From the NCBI GenBank assembly GCA_905209725.1, contig CAJLTZ010000017.1, forward strand, positions 1-34,243: DNA of 34,243 nt, in the 5' to 3' direction. Each line of letters starts with the position of its first letter. Position 1 is the first letter of the stretch. Source of the DNA: an uncultured Muribaculaceae bacterium. GTDB taxonomy: Bacteria; Bacteroidota; Bacteroidia; Bacteroidales; Muribaculaceae. The notes under the pieces are model-generated. The model saw only the letters and a program-made list of their open reading frames with translations. It had not been told where the DNA came from and ran no database searches. This document shows positions 1-6,981 of this stretch, one piece after another. A program made the position numbers and the translations under genes.

Positions 1-90
1 TGTGACTAAGAGCACGCAGGAGGGGACAGAAATCAGCGCGTCAGCCTTGTTTTTTTATGTTGCCGGTGTAGAAATCTCAAAATTTTTATC

Positions 91-98
91 TAAATTTG
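91..98 (+). promoter_or_regulatory. Bacteroidetes-type -7 promoter element (TAAATTTG) upstream of the polysaccharide operon
   Basis: TAAATTTG fits the Bacteroidetes -7 consensus TAnnTTTG. Transcription would begin near 102-104 and leave a leader of about 85 nt before the first gene at 189. No TTTG is seen at the usual distance of about 20 bp upstream, so only the -7 half is supported. The rest of 1-188 shows no gene, hairpin or repeat that I can support. Confidence 0.4.
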
Positions 99-188
99 CA
101 CTCTGATAAAAGTGGCAAGTAAAATTGCACAAATCTTCTTTTTAGTCCTGAATTTTTAGGGCGTTTCGAAAAACATCACTACATCCCC

Positions 189-1316
189 ATGGCCTATTGG
201 TTGGAGAATTATATATTTTGCTTCGTGCTGTCCACGATACTCGCCGGATTCATCATCCCGAAGATATTGCTTATTGCGTTTCGCAGGCGACTCTTCGATG
301 ATGTTGACGAACGCAAGATTCATCGTGGATCTGTGCCGAGATTAGGGGGCATAGCCTTTTTCCCTTCGCTGATATTCTCGTTCTGCGTTGTGACAGGATT
401 CAGTCTCCGTTTCTCATATGCGGAGATGGGACCGGCGCTTCATGATGTCATAGTGCCGGTGTTCTTCTTGCTCTGCGCTTTGATACTGATGTATGTTACC
501 GGCATTGCCGACGACCTTGTGGGAGTGCGTTATCGCGCCAAATTCCTGCTGCAGATAGGCGGTGCTGCACTAATAGTGATGTCAGGCACATGGGTGGGCG
601 ACCTATTCGGCTTCGTAGGCATATTCAAGATGCCCGTGTGGGTCGGGATTCTGTTTACAGGATTCTTTGTGGTTTATGTGATTAATGCCTTGAATCTAAT
701 AGACGGCATCGATGGTCTTGCCACCGGTCTGAGCGCGATAGCGCTGATCTTCTTCAGCTATGTGTTCATTTCGTCAGGGCAATATGTATATGCCATGCTC
801 ACAGCCGCCGCTCTCGGAACCCTCGTGCCGTTCTTCTATTACAATGTGTTTGGCAAAGCGGAAACACACACCAAGATCTTCATGGGCGACACCGGATCGC
901 TTACTATGGGAACAATCCTTGCCTTCCTGTCGATTACGGTGACCTGCATTCCTCGCGCTGACCTGCATTCCAACTTTAATCCCAGCGTGCTTGCCATAGC
1001 GCCGCTCATGTTGCCGTGTCTCGATGTGATGAGGGTCTTCTTTCACAGGATGAAGCGTCGTAAGAACCCGTTCCTCCCTGACAGGTGTCACATCCATCAC
1101 AAACTGCTTGCCTTGGGACTCCGACAGTCTGTGGCGCTGGTGATAATTCTGTTTGCCGATGCTGCATTAATTATGCTTAATATTGTTGCCTCTCCATATT
1201 TGTCGTGTACGCTCATTCTGCTGCTCGACCTTGTCTTATGGATAGTCCTTAATATGTTGCTCACAAAATTAATTCGGATTCGTGAGCGCAAAACGGGTAC
1301 GAAATTATATGATTGA
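189..1316 (+). CDS. WecA/MraY-family undecaprenyl-phosphate sugar-1-phosphate transferase
   Basis: This integral membrane protein (375 aa) most likely moves a sugar-1-phosphate, typically a HexNAc-1-phosphate, from a UDP-sugar onto undecaprenyl phosphate, the first step in building a surface polysaccharide at the inner membrane. It has about ten hydrophobic segments and the family's cytoplasmic motifs in order: an Asp-Asp motif (ADDLVG), NALNLIDGIDGLATG, FMGDTGSLTMG and a His-rich CHIHHKLL near the C-terminus. Length fits the WecA/TagO group. The start at 189 is the first ATG of the open frame; no Shine-Dalgarno is visible. It is the first gene of an operon with wza-, wzc- and cpsB-like genes, which supports a capsule or exopolysaccharide role rather than peptidoglycan MraY. 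The exact sugar is unknown. Confidence 0.9.
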   Translation: MAYWLENYIFCFVLSTILAGFIIPKILLIAFRRRLFDDVDERKIHRGSVPRLGGIAFFPSLIFSFCVVTGFSLRFSYAEMGPALHDVIVPVFFLLCALILMYVTGIADDLVGVRYRAKFLLQIGGAALIVMSGTWVGDLFGFVGIFKMPVWVGILFTGFFVVYVINALNLIDGIDGLATGLSAIALIFFSYVFISSGQYVYAMLTAAALGTLVPFFYYNVFGKAETHTKIFMGDTGSLTMGTILAFLSITVTCIPRADLHSNFNPSVLAIAPLMLPCLDVMRVFFHRMKRRKNPFLPDRCHIHHKLLALGLRQSVALVIILFADAALIMLNIVASPYLSCTLILLLDLVLWIVLNMLLTKLIRIRERKTGTKLYD

Positions 1317-1363
1317 TACGTTATAGAATATTGAAACTCCAGAAGTGTGCTTATAAAAAAGAT

Positions 1364-2209
1364 ATGAGAAAATCAATACTTACTCTTGCATTGGGCGTGA
1401 CGGCATTGCTGGCGCTTACGGGATGCAAGCCTCCAAAGGATGTGACATATTTCCAGGATACCGATGCGATATCCACTGTTATGCTGGCGCCGGAGAAAAC
1501 AATCACAGTGCGTCCGGAAGACAAACTGAATATAGTGGTCAAGGCAAAGGATCCTGAAATCAGCGAAATCTTCAATCTTCCGGTGTATAGCTCACGCGTC
1601 GGTACAATCACATCATTAAATGGCACGGCTCAGGTGAAAAATTACACTGCAAGTTCCAGCGAAGGAATCGCCACATATACGGTGTCGCCACAGGGCACGA
1701 TTGATTTCCCTGTGCTTGGCGTTCTCAAAGTGGCAGGCATGACCCGTTCAGAACTTTCAGGCTTTATCAAGGGTGAGATCATGGGACGTCAACTCGCCAA
1801 GGATCCTCAGGTCACGGTGGAATTTGTCAACACCGGCATCAGTGTGCTTGGCGAGGTTGAGATGCCAGGAAGATATGACTTCAACAAGGATCGCATTTCA
1901 ATTCTCGAGGGTCTTGCACTGGCTCAGGATATCAAGATTGACGGCAAGAGAACGGATGTCAAGGTGTTCCGCGAAGAGGACGGACAGATGAAGGTCTATA
2001 CATTGGATATAACCAATGCCGAGAAAACTATGCAGAGCCCGGGTTACTGGCTCCAGCAGGGAGATGTGATAGTGGTGAGCCCCAACGACCGCCGCAAGCG
2101 TGAGACCACTGTGAACGGCAATAACGCCCTTTCCACAAGTTTCTGGATTTCGGTGGCATCTCTTATCACCACGGCTGTAACCACCGTGGGCGTATTCATC
2201 AAGAAATAA
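1364..2209 (+). CDS. Wza-like polysaccharide export lipoprotein (Poly_export/SLBB)
   Basis: Outer-membrane polysaccharide export protein (281 aa) predicted to form the export channel for the glycan made by this operon. I chose ATG 1364, not the upstream in-frame ATG at 1313, because it begins a clean lipoprotein signal: MRKS, a hydrophobic core, then lipobox LTGC with Cys21. The 1313 start would put 17 charged residues in front and overlap the previous gene. Residues about 45-170 match the Poly_export domain (RPEDKLNIVVKAKDPE, then TYTVSPQGTIDFPVLG). An SLBB-like stretch follows (ISVLGEVEMPGRYDFN). A hydrophobic C-terminal helix (about 258-279) ends in KK. The kinase gene starts 13 nt downstream, so the two are surely co-transcribed. 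Confidence 0.9.
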   Translation: MRKSILTLALGVTALLALTGCKPPKDVTYFQDTDAISTVMLAPEKTITVRPEDKLNIVVKAKDPEISEIFNLPVYSSRVGTITSLNGTAQVKNYTASSSEGIATYTVSPQGTIDFPVLGVLKVAGMTRSELSGFIKGEIMGRQLAKDPQVTVEFVNTGISVLGEVEMPGRYDFNKDRISILEGLALAQDIKIDGKRTDVKVFREEDGQMKVYTLDITNAEKTMQSPGYWLQQGDVIVVSPNDRRKRETTVNGNNALSTSFWISVASLITTAVTTVGVFIKK

Positions 2210-2222
2210 TCAGTCGCATAAA

Positions 2223-4670
2223 ATGGCTAAAGATAAAATACAGAACAGCGCCGACGAGAAGACTGAACAGCAGTCATCCTTCTCTATGAACTCATTCCTT
2301 CAGGAATGCGCTGCCCACTGGAAATGGTTTGTAGTTTCGTTAGTATGCTTCCTGGGAATCGGCGTGCTCTACATTCTGCGTCAGCAACCCGCTTATCAGC
2401 GTAGCATGCAGGTCCTGATCAAGGACCAAGACAGTGGCGGCGGTATCGGCGAGGTGGCCGGTTCTTTCTCCCAGCTCGGTCTTTTCAGCACAAAGACCAA
2501 TGTATATAACGAAATGATCTCTCTGATGTCGCCTGCCGTGATGCAGCAGGTGGTGCTCAACCTTCACCTGCGCGTGAACTACACTGAAAAGGGCACTTTC
2601 CATGGCACCACACTCTTTGGCACAACAGCACCATATATCGTGGATTTTGAGGATATGGGCACAGAGGATGCAGGAGCTTTCCGCATAGATATCGCTCCCG
2701 ACGGCTCTGCGAAGCTTTACAAAATCAGCAAAGTGGCCGACGGAAAAGTGGTGAAATATAAGGAGGAGTATAATCTACAACCAGGTTTCTCCACCGTAAA
2801 AACGCCTCTTGGCAGGATTACGTTCAAACCCAATCCGATATTTGACCCATCGACCCGCAAAGGCAAAGAGGGCCTTCAAATGTATGTGAATATCGCCGGT
2901 CTTCACTCCACCACTGATATGTACACATCCAAACTCAACGGCGACCTCGCTGACCGAGATTCGGAGGTGATTGACCTTTCATTGAAGGATGTATCCACAC
3001 AGCGAGCCGTGGCAATCCTCGACAATATTGTGACTGTGTATAATCAGATATGGGTTGAGGACAAAAACAAGATGGCTGTGGCAACTTCCAAATTTATCGA
3101 TGACCGCATTGCTGTGATTCAGAAGGAACTCGGCGAGGTCGATGTGGATATTGCGGCATATAAGTCAAAGACCCAGGTCCCTGATGTGCTCGAGGCTGCC
3201 AAACTGAGTATGGCCACCGGCAAGACTCTGGATGCCGATATTCTTGAAGCTACCAATGCTCTTTCGATGGCAAAATATGTGCAGGAATATGTAAACAATC
3301 CGGCCAATGCAAAGTCGGTGATTCCTGTTAATACGGGTGCCACAAGTCCCGCCCTCGAACAACAGATCACAAATTACAACATGCTGCTTCTGACGCGCAA
3401 CAATCTTGCAGCAGGCTCATCAGAACGCAACCCCGTTATTGCTGACTATGATGTGCAACTTGCCGGCCAGCGTGAGGCGATCGCACGTGGTATGGGCAAT
3501 CAGGTGGCAGCCTGCGCATCGGCCCTGCGCAATATCCAGGGCGCCAAGGGCGACCTTAACTCTCAGCTTGCATCAGCACCTAAACAGGCTCTTGACCTGC
3601 TCACGGCAGAGCGCCAGCAGAAGGTAAAGGAGGAACTTTTCCTCTATCTCCTCCAGAAACGTGAGGAGAATGAACTTTCCCAGACATTCACCGCTAACAA
3701 TACCCGCGTAATCACTCCGCCTACGGGTCCTCTTAGACCTGTGAGTCCGAAGAAGTCGATGATTATGCTGGCGATGTTACTCGCCGGTCTCGCTTTCCCG
3801 GCAATGGCAATCTATGTGCGAGAGTCGACCAATACAAAGGTGCGTTCACGTCGTGACCTCGAAAGAATGTCTACTCCGTTTGTCGGAGAGATTCCCTTCC
3901 TTGGCAAGAAAAAGAGATTCGAATATATCCGCAAGATTTTCTCTTCGAAGAAGAAGGGTGGCCACAGACGTCTCGAGGAAGTGCTCTCTGTGGTGCGTCC
4001 GGGTAGTCGAGATATCGCCACTGAATCTTTCAAGATTGTGCGCGGAAGCATCAGCCTCATGCAGAGGAAGGATGCCAAGGAGAATATCATAATGCTCACA
4101 TCCTTCAATCCCGGAAGCGGAAAGTCGTTTATCGCGTTCAACCTCTCAGCATCCTTCGCTGTAAACAGCAAGCGCGTGCTTAACATCGACTGTGACCTGC
4201 GTCATGGATCCACATCCCAGTTTGTCAATATGCCTGGACGTGGACTTAATGATTACCTCAACGGCAATACCGACGATTGGCGTTCCTTAGTTAAAACAGT
4301 AAAGGATATGCCGGGTCTTGATATCCTGCCTATCGGCCACCGTCCCCCGAATCCTGCCGAACTGCTCGACAACGGTCGCATTGGCACGCTTCTCAAAGAG
4401 GCTTCGGCTGAATATGACTATGTTATTCTCGACTGTCCTCCAGTAGATATCGTAGTTGATACCCGCATCGTGGAGAAATATGTGAACCGCACAATCTTTG
4501 TGGTGCGAGCCGGATTGCTCGAACGCGCAGCTGTGGCCGACATCGATGCGCTCTACAACAGCGATGATTTCAAGAATATGAGTCTCATCCTTAATGGCAC
4601 AGACCTCAAGCGCAGCCGCTATGGTGCTTACGGCTCCAGCTATTATGGCTCTGACTTCGACGATGAATAA
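2223..4670 (+). CDS. Wzc-like polysaccharide co-polymerase with BY-type tyrosine kinase domain
   Basis: Inner-membrane chain-length regulator fused to a bacterial tyrosine kinase (815 aa). A first membrane helix lies at about 35-53, a long periplasmic region with coiled-coil segments follows, and a second helix lies at about 513-533 after the proline-rich TPPTGPLRPVSP typical of Wzz/Wzc proteins. The cytoplasmic kinase has a Walker A (NPGSGKS, Lys634), Walker A' (NIDCDLR, Asp656 and Asp658) and Walker B (YVILDCPP, Asp737). The C-terminus carries a tyrosine cluster (Tyr800, 803, 807, 808), the usual autophosphorylation site. By family knowledge, cycles of phosphorylation control polymer length and export through the Wza partner. 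The phosphatase gene immediately downstream completes the switch. Confidence 0.93.
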   Translation: MAKDKIQNSADEKTEQQSSFSMNSFLQECAAHWKWFVVSLVCFLGIGVLYILRQQPAYQRSMQVLIKDQDSGGGIGEVAGSFSQLGLFSTKTNVYNEMISLMSPAVMQQVVLNLHLRVNYTEKGTFHGTTLFGTTAPYIVDFEDMGTEDAGAFRIDIAPDGSAKLYKISKVADGKVVKYKEEYNLQPGFSTVKTPLGRITFKPNPIFDPSTRKGKEGLQMYVNIAGLHSTTDMYTSKLNGDLADRDSEVIDLSLKDVSTQRAVAILDNIVTVYNQIWVEDKNKMAVATSKFIDDRIAVIQKELGEVDVDIAAYKSKTQVPDVLEAAKLSMATGKTLDADILEATNALSMAKYVQEYVNNPANAKSVIPVNTGATSPALEQQITNYNMLLLTRNNLAAGSSERNPVIADYDVQLAGQREAIARGMGNQVAACASALRNIQGAKGDLNSQLASAPKQALDLLTAERQQKVKEELFLYLLQKREENELSQTFTANNTRVITPPTGPLRPVSPKKSMIMLAMLLAGLAFPAMAIYVRESTNTKVRSRRDLERMSTPFVGEIPFLGKKKRFEYIRKIFSSKKKGGHRRLEEVLSVVRPGSRDIATESFKIVRGSISLMQRKDAKENIIMLTSFNPGSGKSFIAFNLSASFAVNSKRVLNIDCDLRHGSTSQFVNMPGRGLNDYLNGNTDDWRSLVKTVKDMPGLDILPIGHRPPNPAELLDNGRIGTLLKEASAEYDYVILDCPPVDIVVDTRIVEKYVNRTIFVVRAGLLERAAVADIDALYNSDDFKNMSLILNGTDLKRSRYGAYGSSYYGSDFDDE

Positions 4671-4671
4671 T

Positions 4672-4692
4672 CTCACCTCTCACCTCTGACTT
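4672..4692 (+). repeat. Heptanucleotide tandem repeat (CTCACCT x2 plus CTGACTT)
   Basis: Three 7-bp units in tandem, CTCACCT, CTCACCT and the variant CTGACTT, fill most of the 29-nt gap between the kinase and phosphatase genes and end 7 nt before the ATG at 4700. The CTGACTT variant recurs at 31520-31582. Confidence 0.7.
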
Positions 4693-4699
4693 AAATACA

Positions 4700-5425
4700 A
4701 TGTGGTTATTCAGCAATACTAAAAAATTTCGGGACTCCGGTCTGCTTCAGGGCTTCACCGACTGGCATTCGCATCTGCTCCCTGGAGTGGATGACGGAAT
4801 CCGGACAATGGAGGAGTCGCTTGCCACGCTCGATGCATTCGAGCGTGAGGGCGTGAAGCGTGTTTGGCTCACTCCGCATATCATGGAGGACAGTCCAAAC
4901 AGCACGCAGCGTCTCCGCGACCGTTTTGAAGACCTTAAGAATGAATACAAGGGTGGCGTAGAATTGCGTCTGGCCTCCGAGAATATGCTTGACTCCCTCT
5001 TTGAGGAACGTCTCGAGAGCAATGATTTCCTCCCTTTAGGGGAGGAGGGCAATCATCTTCTCGTGGAAACTTCCTATGTGAATCCCCCTTATGGCATGGA
5101 GGACATGATTGAGCGCGTCAAGGAACTCGGCTATACTCCCGTGCTCGCGCATCCGGAGCGCTATAGATACATGAACAAGGACGACTATCATAAATGGAAA
5201 GATATGGGATTGCTATTCCAGTGCAATTACATGTCGCTGATAGGAGGTTATGGAGACACAGCCCGTGAGAAATGCGAATGGCTCCTTAAGGAGGGCATGA
5301 TCGACCTGACAGGCTCCGACACCCATCGTCGCAATATCTTTGAGCATATCCTCGATAAGAAACCCAAAAAGCAGTTGCTGATGGACACTCTGGTGCAGAT
5401 AGCCCAGAACCCGAAACTGCAATAA
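4700..5425 (+). CDS. CpsB/YwqE-family PHP-type tyrosine-protein phosphatase
   Basis: Cytosolic metal-dependent phosphatase (241 aa) expected to dephosphorylate the tyrosine tail of the Wzc-like kinase encoded just upstream. The PHP-fold signature is clear: DWHSHLLPGVDDG (His23, His25) at the N-terminus, LTPHIMED, LAHPERYRYM and GSDTHRR toward the C-terminus, giving the His/Asp set for the metal cluster. Length is normal for the family. The gene starts 29 nt after the kinase stop, behind a heptanucleotide repeat, and is the last of the operon. A 15-bp-stem terminator follows. PHP histidinol phosphatases are related, but the kinase neighbour makes the CpsB role far more likely. Confidence 0.92.
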   Translation: MWLFSNTKKFRDSGLLQGFTDWHSHLLPGVDDGIRTMEESLATLDAFEREGVKRVWLTPHIMEDSPNSTQRLRDRFEDLKNEYKGGVELRLASENMLDSLFEERLESNDFLPLGEEGNHLLVETSYVNPPYGMEDMIERVKELGYTPVLAHPERYRYMNKDDYHKWKDMGLLFQCNYMSLIGGYGDTAREKCEWLLKEGMIDLTGSDTHRRNIFEHILDKKPKKQLLMDTLVQIAQNPKLQ

Positions 5426-5450
5426 TCAGAATTTCAATCACACAAAATAA

Positions 5451-5484
5451 AACACACCCGCATCGAAGCCGATGCGGGTGTGTT
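5451..5484. terminator. Intrinsic terminator between convergent cpsB-like and amylase genes
   Basis: A perfect 15-bp stem (5451-5465 with 5470-5484) has an AAGC loop. On the minus strand it is followed by a T-rich run (TTTTATTTTG), which suits the amylase gene. On the plus strand the downstream T-tract is weak, so use as a terminator for the polysaccharide operon is likely but less clean. Confidence 0.85.
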
Positions 5485-5507
5485 GCTATATAGAGTATTG
5501 TTGTTTG

Positions 5508-6911
5508 CTAATTCGAAGGTTTTACGAAGAGGAGGTATTGCCAGGGCTGGAGCTTTGCAGGGAGTTCTGCAGGTGTCGAGGTGAAATAGTTCTCGAAACC
5601 CTCGAGTTTTGGAGCATCCTTCTTATAGGAGAGTGCCACAGGCTCATTGCTCAGGTTGGCAACTACGGTCACTGCATCATCGCCATTAGTGCGTGTGAAT
5701 GTGAGCACGTCGGGATTTGTAGCGTTGATGAAACGGATGTTGCCGGCGGGCTGACGGGCGTCAAGGGCTCTGTTAGCCTTTTTAAGGGCATTCAGAGTCT
5801 CATAGAAGGCAGTGAACTCATTAGCTTCCTGAGAGGGCATGATGGAGTCACGATCGAAGAATTCAAAGGCATGATTGAAGCCTGTTTCCTGACCTGTATA
5901 CATCATCGGCACGCCCGGAAGCGTGTAACTGAGCACTGCGAAAGCCCCTGTGGCAGGCCCGAAGCGGTCGAATTCAGTCCCCTCCCAGGAATTGAGGTCA
6001 TGGTTGGTGATCATATTCATATGGATTGCACCCTTGGGGTATTCCTTTTTCTGGCGTTCGAGCAGCGCGGGAATATCTCCGGCAGTCATCTTGGGGCGGT
6101 TCTCCTTCTTTTTCTCAGCCCATTTGTTGACACCCTTGGTGGCTGCGATGGCATTGAACACATCCTTCATGGGCCATGCGTAGTCAACATCAAAAGCTGA
6201 AAGCAGGAGCTCAGGCTTGGAGGCTTCTGCAAGCATCAGCACAGGTTTCACGGCCTGGAGTTTGGGGCGCACCTCTTCCCAGAAATCTGTGGGCACCTCG
6301 CCGGCCACATCGCATCTGTAGCCGTCGATGTCGGCCTCCTCAATCCAGAACTTGAGGGCATCCGTCATCGCTGCGCGCATGGCAGGATTGGAATAGTCGA
6401 ACTCATAGACGTCGGTCCAGTCGTAGGGACCGTACATCTCGCCCTTGTCATTACGGGCATAGAATTCCGGATGCTCTGTGACCCAGGCGTTATCGGCGCC
6501 GCTATGGTTGGCTACCTCGTCGAGAATCACTTTCATTCCGAGCGAATGGGCTGTGCGCACAAACTCCTTGAGGTCCTGCATTGTGCCGAACTCTGGATTC
6601 ACGGCCTTATAATCGCGCACTGCATAATAACTGCCGAGTTTGCCTTTGCGTTCCTTCTCACTAATAGGATGGATGGGCATAAGCCACACCACATCCACGC
6701 CCATGTCCTTGAGCGCGGGCAGACGGCGCTGAAGACCCTTGAGGTCGCGGGTGGGAGTGCCCTGACGCAGGTTGGCCTCATAAATCACAGCCGAGTCGAG
6801 CCAATCAGGCACGGGCGACTGCGCCGTGCGGTCGCCAAGATCTTTGGCGCCGGCCGGAAGCGCGAGCGCCATGCAGGCGGCGGCTGCCGCCAAGAATTTT
6901 CTTTTTTTCAT
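5508..6911 (-). CDS. Secreted GH13 alpha-amylase family glycoside hydrolase
   Basis: Retaining alpha-glucan hydrolase or transglycosylase (467 aa) with an N-terminal signal peptide (MKKRK, an Ala-rich core, likely cleavage after PAGA near residue 22). The GH13 conserved regions are present in order: region I DEVANHSG (131-138), region II DGYRCDVA (196-203, nucleophile Asp201), region III LMLAEAS (225-231, acid/base Glu229) and region IV ITNHDLNS (301-308, Asp305). A C-terminal beta domain starts near 385. It lacks extra carbohydrate-binding domains. A periplasmic or surface location fits starch or malto-oligosaccharide use. No SusC/SusD or regulator gene is next to it, so it is not in a recognisable starch locus here. 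It converges with the capsule operon and lies downstream of leuS, separated by the leuS terminator. Confidence 0.92.
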   Translation of the reverse strand: MKKRKFLAAAAACMALALPAGAKDLGDRTAQSPVPDWLDSAVIYEANLRQGTPTRDLKGLQRRLPALKDMGVDVVWLMPIHPISEKERKGKLGSYYAVRDYKAVNPEFGTMQDLKEFVRTAHSLGMKVILDEVANHSGADNAWVTEHPEFYARNDKGEMYGPYDWTDVYEFDYSNPAMRAAMTDALKFWIEEADIDGYRCDVAGEVPTDFWEEVRPKLQAVKPVLMLAEASKPELLLSAFDVDYAWPMKDVFNAIAATKGVNKWAEKKKENRPKMTAGDIPALLERQKKEYPKGAIHMNMITNHDLNSWEGTEFDRFGPATGAFAVLSYTLPGVPMMYTGQETGFNHAFEFFDRDSIMPSQEANEFTAFYETLNALKKANRALDARQPAGNIRFINATNPDVLTFTRTNGDDAVTVVANLSNEPVALSYKKDAPKLEGFENYFTSTPAELPAKLQPWQYLLFVKPSN

Positions 6912-6933
6912 CTGACCAGAATATATTATGTAG

Positions 6934-6967
6934 AAAAAGGGCGGCTGTCTTGATGAAACAGCCGCCC
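6934..6967 (-). terminator. Intrinsic terminator of leuS
   Basis: A 10-bp GC-rich perfect stem (6939-6948 with 6958-6967) is followed on the minus strand by TTTTT. It sits 14 nt past the leuS stop codon and separates leuS from the amylase gene. Confidence 0.85.
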
Positions 6968-6981
6968 CTATTGTACGGATG

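Noticed and set aside
2..112. Open frame at the left window edge as the tail of an upstream gene
   Set aside because: About 36 codons to a TGA, with no family features, and it runs through the -7 element at 91-98; not enough to call.
5472..6200. Plus-strand open frame of 242 codons
   Set aside because: It lies opposite the GH13 amylase, whose catalytic motifs are complete; the antisense product is Cys/Gly-rich without family features and overlaps the terminator.
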